From Dwaynesavagella gallinarum (GTDB lineage Bacteria; Bacillota; Clostridia; Clostridiales; Clostridiaceae): 6,082 nucleotides of DNA. The stretch spans positions 1 to 6,082 of the forward strand of contig DWVN01000007.1 of assembly GCA_019120235.1 (NCBI GenBank), given 5' to 3'. Positions 1 through 5,833 of this stretch are shown here, piece after piece. Position 1 is the stretch's first letter. Each line of letters opens with the position of its first letter. The notes beneath the pieces are model-generated. The model did no database searches and was not told the DNA's origin. It saw only the letters and a list, made by a program, of their open reading frames with translations. The translations under genes were made by a program, and so were the position numbers.

Positions 1-2
1 TA

Positions 3-131
3 GGATACTACTTTAAGGTAGTGAAACCTAAGAAAGATAAAGAAAAGTATAATGAAGAAGAGGAAGAAGATGATTTCTTTTCAGAGAGTGGAGATGAAGA
101 AGGAAAAGTGAATGAGAATGATAAAATATGA
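3..131 (+). CDS. CD1107-family mobile element protein (DUF4366), C-terminal end only
   Basis: An open frame enters from the left edge and stops at TGA 129-131, giving 42 residues. It begins GYYFKVVKPKK and continues into a strongly acidic tail (NEEEEEDDFFSES). In DUF4366/CD1107-family proteins of Tn1549-like elements, a single membrane helix near the C-terminus is followed by a GYYFK.xKPK-like basic stretch and then an acidic cytoplasmic tail; this fragment fits that end. The family is a membrane-anchored accessory protein of the conjugation module, usually encoded after the VirB4-like and NlpC/P60 genes and before topB. The molecular role is not established. The ectodomain and membrane helix lie outside the window, so the call rests on a short tail plus gene order. 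Confidence 0.65.
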   Translation, partial: GYYFKVVKPKKDKEKYNEEEEEDDFFSESGDEEGKVNENDKI

Positions 132-142
132 GTAAAAATTAA

Positions 143-171
143 TTGAAATTTAAATAAGAACCATATAAATT
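143..171 (+). promoter_or_regulatory. Weak candidate sigma-70 promoter ahead of the NTPase gene
   Basis: The 78-base gap between the DUF4366 stop and the NTPase start contains TTGAAA at 143-148. Possible -10 boxes are TATAAA at 164-169 (15-base spacer) or TAAATT at 166-171 (17-base spacer). An AT-only inverted repeat, AAATTTA at 146-152 and TAAATTT at 166-172, overlaps the same stretch and could be an operator or chance. In DNA this AT-rich such matches are common, so confidence is low. No terminator is evident between the DUF4366 gene and this gap, so the NTPase could also be read through from upstream. Confidence 0.3.
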
Positions 172-194
172 TAAGATATAGTTATGTAAATATT

Positions 195-200
195 AAGGAG
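195..200 (+). promoter_or_regulatory. Ribosome binding site fixing the GTG start of the NTPase
   Basis: AAGGAG lies 9 bases before GTG 210-212. An overlapping TTG at 208-210 is in another frame, and no ATG, GTG or TTG start with a Shine-Dalgarno sequence lies further upstream in frame, so GTG 210 is the supported start. Confidence 0.75.
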
Positions 201-209
201 CTAAGATTT

Positions 210-3122
210 GTGGAGAGTAAGGACAAAATTAATAATAATGAAGATGAACATAATAATTTGAAACCAAGTGATTTTCAAGATTTAACGCCAAAAGATGATG
301 TAGATTTAACAGGGTATAAAGAAGCATTAGATCGTGCATTTAATGATGATAAGATAAAGAATATAGCTATAACAGGTTCATATGGTTCAGGCAAAAGTAG
401 TATTTTAAACACGTATAAAAAGAATAGTAAGTTAAAATTTATTCATATATCATTTTTACATTTTAAAGAATGTGATAAAAAAGATATAAATGCTTGTGAG
501 AATAAAGAAGAAGATAAAGCAAGAGAAAATGACACCAAAACTGAAATTGATTTAGAGCGTGGAAAGGAAAATGTAAATAAGACAGATAAAGATAAAATTA
601 CAGAAACAGTCTTAGAAAGAAAAATTATTAATCATATAATAAATCAAATACCTTTTAAATACATATCTGATACTAATTTTAATATTAGAGGAAATATAGG
701 AATTCCTAGAGCTATTTCAAAAGCAATATTTAATTTATTATCGTTAAGTTCATTTTTTTATATTATTGTATCTTTAACTAAGATAATTATTCCTAATAGT
801 ATATCAAGCAATTTAGAGATAAATCCTATATTTTTGATAGTAAGTTTTATATTTATAATAGCTTATTTAACAATGTTTTTTTATAAATTAAATAATAGGA
901 GAGTTTCAGGAAGTATAAAATTTAAGAATTTAGAATTAAATATGGATAAATCTAAGGACAGTAGTAGCAAATATGATTCATTTTTTGATAGTTATCTAGA
1001 TGAAATTCTATATATTTTTAAGAATTGTAGGAAAGATATAATTGTTTTTGAAGATATAGATAGATTAGAAATGGGAGTAATTTTTGAAAGATTAAGAGAA
1101 ATTAATATATTACTTAATGAGAGGTTAAAAAAGAAAAATAAAGTTATTAAATTTTGTTATCTTATAAGAGATGATATATTTATTTTTAGTGATAGAATTA
1201 AAATGTTTGATTTTATAATTCCTGTAATACCTATTTTAAACTCCTTTAATTCACATGATATATTATTAAAGTATTTTTCAAGATTTTTTAAATATGATTA
1301 CAATTTTTATGAGTTTACATATAAGATATCTGAATATATAACGGATATGAGAATGTTAAATAATATATATAATGAATTTATAGTTTATAATACTAAAATA
1401 GATAAAAGAATATCTGATTTTAGTTACCAAAAATTGTTGTCTATAATTATATATAAAACATTTTTTCCTAAAGATTTTAATGATTTAAATCATAATAAAG
1501 GATTTTTATTTAATATTCTTAGGAAATCTGTATTTAAATGTGAGCTAGAAGAAGAATTAAAAAAGAATATAGAGGAAAATGAAGAAATATATAAAAAAAA
1601 TATAAATGATATATTAGAAATTTTAAAACAAGAAAAAAATTATACTTCACGTTATTATGAAATTGATAATTTTATAATTTCTTTAATAAGAAAACGAATA
1701 TTGGACAAAAATTTAATTGATTTTATCGACGGTTATTATAAAAATAAAATACCAGATGATTATCTCAATATTAATTTTTTTTATAAAGAGATACCAAATA
1801 ATACTGTAAATTTAAAAATGAAAATTTTGGAAGATCTTTATTTTATTAAATGTATTAATGAAAAACAATTTAGTGATATGACTTATAATTTAGCTAAAAA
1901 AATATTTGATTATAGTATAAAGTTAATTGATAGATATGAATGCAAAGACTTATTGTGGTATTTACTTTATGAAGGATTTATAGATGAATCCTGTGGAGAA
2001 TATATCACATATTTTTCAGAAAATTATTTAGATTTATCAGATAAAAATTTTATTATGAATGTTTTAAATGATAATTCATTTAATTATAACAATAGATTAA
2101 ACTATGATTATAAATTATCTAATCCAGAATTTATAATATTTAAATTAAATAGCATTTATTATAACAAAAAATCAATATTAAATTTCGACTTATTAGATAA
2201 ATTACTTAATATATTAGAAATAAAAGGTATACATTATAATAAAGAAATAATAATAAAATCAAAATATTTTTTATATCAATTAGCTGAAGAGCAAAATTTT
2301 TATTTTATAAAGAGATACTTTGATAGAAATGTAATTAATAATAAATGTGAATACAATAAACTTTTAGCAGAAAGATTTGGTAGAGAAGTTAAGTTATGTA
2401 ATATTGATGATAAGGATTTAAATTTTAATCTTTTTAATATGATAATTGACTATGATTTATATGAATTAAATGAAATTAATTTAATTACAGTACTTAATAA
2501 ACTTTGTGATTCAAAAGATTTAACAGAGGACAATATAAAACATAAAAATTACTCATTAATATGTAATCTTAAAGAAAATAAAGAAGGTAAAAAAATATAT
2601 ACCTATATACATTCATCATATAATATTTATACATATTTAGGTGCATATATCAATAAACTCTGTGATGGTATTATAAAGGATGATGAAAAGGATGTTATTT
2701 CTTTAATAGAAATTTTATTTGGAGAAAGGTATAAAAAATATTCAATAGAATCTGAAGGCTTATTTATACGATATATTGAAAGGTTAGTGACAAAGATTAA
2801 ATTGATAAGTAAAATAGATTTACAATATTTAAATAATGCTGAAAAAAAGATATTATTGTATCAAGAGTTATTTAAGTATAATGTAGTAAATTGTTTTGTA
2901 GAAAATATATATGAATATTATTTGAATAATAATAAGATGGATGAAGTTATCATTAAATTCATAAATGAAAGTAATGAAAAATTGAAGTTTTATAACAAAT
3001 GTTCAGATTATGACATAGAGGAAGTTAGAGTTTTTTTAAATGAATTGAAGAATAATGAGAAAATTATTGAAAATAAGAAAATGGAAATACAATCTTGTAT
3101 AGATGAATTAGATAAATTTTAA
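210..3122 (+). CDS. YobI-like P-loop NTPase, 970 residues, membrane-associated, candidate defence/conflict gene
   Basis: The N-terminal third matches the YobI-like/KAP-related P-loop NTPase pattern. A DFQDLTPKDDVDLTGY lead-in (about 21-36) precedes Walker A GSYGSGKSS (56-64). A charged, low-complexity insert follows (about 91-135), then LERKIINHIINQIPF (136-150). Two hydrophobic membrane segments (about 173-195 and 205-226) sit between Walker A and Walker B, as in KAP-type NTPases. Walker B is DIIVFEDIDRLE (276-287). YLIRDDIF (317-324) and TDMRMLNNIYNEF (378-390) follow, resembling the sensor regions, and then KTFFPKDFNDLNHNKG (416-431). Residues 440-970 are a long, probably helical region with no domain I recognise, ending in a likely coiled coil (about 945-970). 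All NTPase core residues look intact. The family is widespread and patchily distributed; a role in antiviral or inter-element conflict is inferred, not shown. The gene has its own ribosome binding site and terminator and is poorer in G+C than its neighbours, which suggests separate acquisition. Confidence 0.8.
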   Translation: MESKDKINNNEDEHNNLKPSDFQDLTPKDDVDLTGYKEALDRAFNDDKIKNIAITGSYGSGKSSILNTYKKNSKLKFIHISFLHFKECDKKDINACENKEEDKARENDTKTEIDLERGKENVNKTDKDKITETVLERKIINHIINQIPFKYISDTNFNIRGNIGIPRAISKAIFNLLSLSSFFYIIVSLTKIIIPNSISSNLEINPIFLIVSFIFIIAYLTMFFYKLNNRRVSGSIKFKNLELNMDKSKDSSSKYDSFFDSYLDEILYIFKNCRKDIIVFEDIDRLEMGVIFERLREINILLNERLKKKNKVIKFCYLIRDDIFIFSDRIKMFDFIIPVIPILNSFNSHDILLKYFSRFFKYDYNFYEFTYKISEYITDMRMLNNIYNEFIVYNTKIDKRISDFSYQKLLSIIIYKTFFPKDFNDLNHNKGFLFNILRKSVFKCELEEELKKNIEENEEIYKKNINDILEILKQEKNYTSRYYEIDNFIISLIRKRILDKNLIDFIDGYYKNKIPDDYLNINFFYKEIPNNTVNLKMKILEDLYFIKCINEKQFSDMTYNLAKKIFDYSIKLIDRYECKDLLWYLLYEGFIDESCGEYITYFSENYLDLSDKNFIMNVLNDNSFNYNNRLNYDYKLSNPEFIIFKLNSIYYNKKSILNFDLLDKLLNILEIKGIHYNKEIIIKSKYFLYQLAEEQNFYFIKRYFDRNVINNKCEYNKLLAERFGREVKLCNIDDKDLNFNLFNMIIDYDLYELNEINLITVLNKLCDSKDLTEDNIKHKNYSLICNLKENKEGKKIYTYIHSSYNIYTYLGAYINKLCDGIIKDDEKDVISLIEILFGERYKKYSIESEGLFIRYIERLVTKIKLISKIDLQYLNNAEKKILLYQELFKYNVVNCFVENIYEYYLNNNKMDEVIIKFINESNEKLKFYNKCSDYDIEEVRVFLNELKNNEKIIENKKMEIQSCIDELDKF

Positions 3123-3158
3123 GACTAAAGAAAATTTCTTTAGTCTTTTTTGTTTTTT
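3121..3158 (+). terminator. Strong intrinsic terminator after the NTPase gene
   Basis: AAGACTAAAG at 3121-3130 pairs perfectly with CTTTAGTCTT at 3138-3147 around a 7-base loop; the pairing can extend inward to 13 base pairs with a one-base centre, though a hairpin would open this. It is followed by T at 3148-3151, a G, and six more T. The hairpin begins with the last two bases of the TAA stop codon. The T tract lies only on the + strand side, so it acts on the NTPase transcript. It ends 16 bases before the topB start, leaving no space for a topB promoter. Confidence 0.85.
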
Positions 3159-3162
3159 AGAA

Positions 3163-3168
3163 AGGGAG
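3163..3168 (+). promoter_or_regulatory. topB: Ribosome binding site deciding the topB start
   Basis: AGGGAG directly abuts ATG 3169, which leaves no spacing for initiation there. The second in-frame ATG at 3175 has a normal 6-base spacing and gives MKLVIAEKPS, the typical N-terminus of TopB proteins. ATG 3175 is therefore preferred. The leader TTTTTAGAAAGGGAG (3154-3168) closely resembles the leader of the last gene (5812-5825). Confidence 0.7.
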
Positions 3169-3174
3169 ATGGAA

Positions 3175-3855
3175 ATGAAATTAGTTATTGCAGAGAAACC
3201 AAGTGTAGCAAATTCTATTGGAAAGGTTATTGGGGCAAATAAAAGGAAGGATGGATACTTAGAGGGAAATGGTTATATAGTTAGTTATTGTATTGGTCAT
3301 CTTATAAAAATGAGTAATCCTGATAAGTATAATGAAAAGTATTTAAAGTGGAATATAGAAGATCTACCTATAATTCCTGAAGATTATATTTACGAAGTAA
3401 GTAATGATACAAAGAAACAGTTTTTAATTCTGAAAAAGTTATTTAATGATAAAAGAGTAGAAGAAATAATTAATGCTTGTGATGCTGGTCGTGAAGGTGA
3501 ACTTGTATTTAGACTTCTTTATAATTATTTAAATTGCAAAAAGAAAGTTAAAAGACTTTGGATTTCATCACTTGAGGATAATGAAATATTAAATGGATTT
3601 AAAAATCTTAGAAAAGGAAAAGAGTTTGATAATTTGTATTTTTCAGCTTGTGCAAGAGCAAAAGGTGATTGGCTTGTGGGAATGAACTTAAGTAGACTTT
3701 ATTCATGTTTATATAATCAAAATTATTCAGTTGGAAGAGTTCAAACTCCAACCCTTGCTATGATTGTAGATAGACAGGAGAAAATTAAGTTCTTTAAGAA
3801 AGAGAAATATTATACTGTAGAGATTCTAGGAAATGGAATCTCTTTTTTAGTGTGA
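3175..3855 (+). CDS. topB: Type IA DNA topoisomerase (TopB/Topo III-like), N-terminal part before a frame break
   Basis: This part encodes the TOPRIM half of a type IA topoisomerase, which passes single DNA strands through a transient break and is thought to serve replication or transfer of the conjugative element. Seen in the sequence (numbered from ATG 3175): MKLVIAEKPSVA with catalytic Glu7, the TOPRIM acidic motif ACDAGREGE (101-109), and SVGRVQTPTLAM (185-196), all conserved in TopB. The frame then ends at TGA 3853-3855, after 226 residues, well before the active-site tyrosine. The homologous sequence continues without loss in the -1 frame from 3849. A fused product of 567 residues would read GISFL-SVRIDEK across the junction, which matches the family pattern of a SERIDDK-like stretch at this place. 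On its own, this part cannot cleave DNA. An ATG at 3169 would add two residues but lies too close to the ribosome binding site. Confidence 0.85.
   Translation: MKLVIAEKPSVANSIGKVIGANKRKDGYLEGNGYIVSYCIGHLIKMSNPDKYNEKYLKWNIEDLPIIPEDYIYEVSNDTKKQFLILKKLFNDKRVEEIINACDAGREGELVFRLLYNYLNCKKKVKRLWISSLEDNEILNGFKNLRKGKEFDNLYFSACARAKGDWLVGMNLSRLYSCLYNQNYSVGRVQTPTLAMIVDRQEKIKFFKKEKYYTVEILGNGISFLV
3843..3849 (+). other. topB: Slippery heptamer T TTT TTA at the topB frame break, possible programmed -1 frameshift site
   Basis: The zero-frame codons here are TCT TTT TTA GTG TGA. The seven bases T TTT TTA fit the X XXY YYZ rule in the correct phase, and the same heptamer is used in HIV-1 gag-pol. A slip of one base back gives AGT GTG AGA, which enters the second topB frame exactly. 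An SD-like AGGA at 3828-3831 lies 11 bases upstream, a distance similar to that of the stimulator in E. coli dnaX. A downstream stem is weak: AAGTTT at 3869-3874 with AAACTT at 3882-3887. The alternative is loss of one T from an ancestral T7 run, or an assembly error. Confidence 0.5.
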
Positions 3856-4877
3856 GAATTGATGAAAAAAGTTTAGCTGAAAAACTTAAGGGTTCTATTA
3901 AAGGGAAGGTTAAACTTTATGATGTTGTAGAAAATCTAAAAACTACAAAACCAGATAGAATTTATGATTTAACAACTCTTCAAAGAGAATGTAATAAATA
4001 TTTTGGGTTTACTGCTAAACATACACTCGATTATGCTCAAAGTCTTTATGAGAAGAAGCTTATTACATATCCAAGAACAGATAGTAGATTTTTAACTAAT
4101 GATATGAAAGATAATGTTAAGAAGTATTTTGAAAATATTGGTCAAGAAGTTTATGAAGAAAATTTTGAAAAATGTTTTGATTCAAGTAAAGTTAGTGATC
4201 ATCATGGAATAATTCCAACTTTAAGTTCAATGGATTATGATTTTAATTTATTAAAAGAGAATGAGAGAAAGGTGTTTAAATTAATTCAGAGCAAATTTAT
4301 AGCTAGCTGTAGTGAGAATCTTATTGAAAGTATAACTAAAGGAATTATAAAGATTAATGATTTTGAGTTTGTGTATGAAGGTAAAGTTATTAAAGAAGAA
4401 GGGTTTATGAAGTATTTAAATGAGTTTAAGAAACTTAAAGAGAGCAAATCTGTTCATCTAAATAAAGGAGATGAAATTTTAATTGATGAAGTTAAGATAA
4501 ATGAGAGGTATACAACTCCACCAAAATATTATACAGATGATACTCTTCTTAAAAGTATGGAGAATGCAGGTAAGGTTGAAGTAGAAAGTGAAAGAAAAGG
4601 GATAGGAACTCCGGCAACAAGAGCAGGAATTATTGAAGGGTTGATTCTAAAAGGATTGGTTGAGCGTAAAGATAAGAATCTTATACCAACAAAGAAGGGA
4701 ATTTCACTTATAACTATTGTTTGTGATTTCTTAAAGTCTCAAGATACAACTTCACAGTGGGAAAGTAAACTTTATGATATTTCTAAAGGGAAACTCAAAG
4801 AAGAAGAGTTTTTAGATTTAATATCGAATGAAATAAAATCAATTGTTTCTATGTATAGTCATGTTAAAAATAGTTGA
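3852..4877 (+). CDS. topB: Type IA DNA topoisomerase (TopB/Topo III-like), C-terminal catalytic part
   Basis: This frame carries the rest of the topoisomerase core. Numbered from GTG 3852: RIYDLTTLQRECNKYFGF (36-53), the active-site tyrosine Tyr73 in LITYPRTDSR, SDHHGIIPT (115-123), TPPKYYTDDTLLKSME (222-237), and KGIGTPATRAGIIEGL (249-264), all standard TopB signatures. It is likely expressed as the second part of one 567-residue chain by a -1 shift at 3843-3849. Alternatively it starts by re-initiation at GTG 3852, whose bases overlap the TGA of the first frame (GTGA), which is a common arrangement for translational coupling. There is no clear Shine-Dalgarno sequence at normal spacing apart from AGGA at 3828-3831, which is too far away. 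The end is short for the family: no CxxC zinc-ribbon pairs follow the core, whereas conjugative-element TopB proteins often reach about 700 residues. Confidence 0.85.
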   Translation: MRIDEKSLAEKLKGSIKGKVKLYDVVENLKTTKPDRIYDLTTLQRECNKYFGFTAKHTLDYAQSLYEKKLITYPRTDSRFLTNDMKDNVKKYFENIGQEVYEENFEKCFDSSKVSDHHGIIPTLSSMDYDFNLLKENERKVFKLIQSKFIASCSENLIESITKGIIKINDFEFVYEGKVIKEEGFMKYLNEFKKLKESKSVHLNKGDEILIDEVKINERYTTPPKYYTDDTLLKSMENAGKVEVESERKGIGTPATRAGIIEGLILKGLVERKDKNLIPTKKGISLITIVCDFLKSQDTTSQWESKLYDISKGKLKEEEFLDLISNEIKSIVSMYSHVKNS

Positions 4878-5805
4878 ACTATTTGGAGGTATAGGTTCTT
4901 TTAGAAAAGCACTTTTAAATTTAAATATTTTACACAAGGTGATAGATTATATAGAAATAAATAGTAATTGTGTTAAGAGTTATAATGCACTTTATAATGA
5001 AAATTTTAAACCAAGTTGTGTTAGAAATTATAATTTACCAGGAGATATTAAAATTGATATTTTAATTCATGGAAGTCCGTGTCAAGATTTTAGTAGAATA
5101 GGATGTAAAAAAGGTGGAAAAGAAGGGAGTAATACTAGAAGTAGCTTGTTATTTGAAACTGTTAGAATAATTAATGATAGTATTTATAAACCTAAATGGG
5201 TAATATGGGAAAATGTTAAGGGTGTTCTTGATAAAAATATGAAGGACACCTTTTTTTCTTATATAAATTCATTAAATAAAATTGGATATGAAACAAAATA
5301 TAAAGTTTTAAATGCGATGGATTTTGGTATACCTCAAAAAAGAGAAAGAGTATTTGCTATAAGTTATTTTGGAAAGAATCGATTTAATTTTAATAAATTA
5401 GAGAAAAGTGAAATTCAAGATATAGATAAATTTTTAGAAGACACAGAAGATGAGAGGTATGTAGTTAAACAACCATCAATACTTAAATTTTTGAGAAATG
5501 ATTATAAAAGCAGTTTTAAGGCAAGGTTAAAGATTATTGATAAGTATGTATATACGATCTCAACTAAACAAATGAGAGTACCGAATGCAGGTATTATAAA
5601 AATCGATAATGAAAGATATAGATATTTAAAAGAAGGTGAATGTTTAAGGCTTATGGGATTTGATGAAAAGGATGTAGAAATACTTAAAAAGATACACAGA
5701 CACAGAAAAAATTGTACATCAAGTATATTATATAAACAAGCTGGAAATTCAATTGTAGTCAATATCCTTGAAAGTATTTTGAAAGAAATATTAAAGAAAA
5801 GATAA
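4861..5805 (+). CDS. C5 cytosine-specific DNA methyltransferase, 314 residues
   Basis: The enzyme transfers a methyl group from S-adenosylmethionine to C5 of cytosine in a specific DNA sequence. Motifs in order: I, VELFGGIGSFRKAL (5-18), the cofactor loop; II, DYIEIN (29-34); IV, GSPCQDFSRIG (71-81) with catalytic Cys74; VI, WENVKG (116-121); VIII, DFGIPQKRERVFAIS (154-168) with QxRxR; IX, GECLRLMGF (259-267); X, KQAGNSIVV (292-300). The target recognition region between VIII and IX is short (about 170-255). All catalytic residues are present and the length is normal. ATG 4861 is chosen because it places motif I at the usual distance from the N-terminus; an ATG at 4843 would add six unrelated hydrophobic residues. 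The gene overlaps the topB end by 17 bases and lacks a clear ribosome binding site, so coupling to topB translation is likely. No restriction nuclease is seen beside it, which fits an orphan enzyme protecting the element from host restriction. Confidence 0.9.
   Translation: MLKIVELFGGIGSFRKALLNLNILHKVIDYIEINSNCVKSYNALYNENFKPSCVRNYNLPGDIKIDILIHGSPCQDFSRIGCKKGGKEGSNTRSSLLFETVRIINDSIYKPKWVIWENVKGVLDKNMKDTFFSYINSLNKIGYETKYKVLNAMDFGIPQKRERVFAISYFGKNRFNFNKLEKSEIQDIDKFLEDTEDERYVVKQPSILKFLRNDYKSSFKARLKIIDKYVYTISTKQMRVPNAGIIKIDNERYRYLKEGECLRLMGFDEKDVEILKKIHRHRKNCTSSILYKQAGNSIVVNILESILKEILKKR
5221..5257 (+). terminator. Terminator-like hairpin with T7 tract inside the methyltransferase gene
   Basis: GGTGTTCTT at 5221-5229 pairs with AAGGACACC at 5242-5250 (nine pairs, one of them G-U), with a 12-base loop, followed at once by seven T at 5251-5257. 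The form is that of an intrinsic terminator, but it lies within coding sequence between motifs VI and VIII. Ribosomes translating the gene would mask it, so it may act only when translation fails, or it may be chance. Confidence 0.4.
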
Positions 5806-5818
5806 TTTGTATTTTTAG

Positions 5819-5825
5819 AAAGGAG
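5819..5825 (+). promoter_or_regulatory. Ribosome binding site fixing the GTG start of the last gene
   Basis: AAAGGAG lies 8 bases before GTG 5834. The nearby ATG 5832-5834 is followed at once by TGA 5835-5837 and cannot start the gene. An in-frame TAG at 5816-5818 rules out a start further upstream. GTG 5834 is therefore the supported start. Confidence 0.75.
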
Positions 5826-5833
5826 TTGATAAT

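Noticed and set aside
146..172. Terminator between the DUF4366 gene and the NTPase
   Set aside because: Only a seven-base AT-only inverted repeat with a 13-base spacer is present and no T tract follows, so it is too weak to call a terminator.
3853..3876. TGA read as tryptophan to explain the topB break
   Set aside because: Reading through TGA in the same frame meets TAG at 3874-3876, and the homologous continuation is in a different frame, so a recoded TGA does not restore the protein.
4843..4860. Earlier ATG for the methyltransferase (adds MFLCIV)
   Set aside because: The extra residues do not belong to the family N-terminus, overlap more of topB, and have no ribosome binding site; ATG 4861 starts right before motif I.
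4861..5805. Methyltransferase as part of a restriction-modification pair
   Set aside because: Both neighbours are conjugative-element genes (topB and the ArdC-like protein) and no nuclease gene is present nearby, so an orphan enzyme is the better reading.
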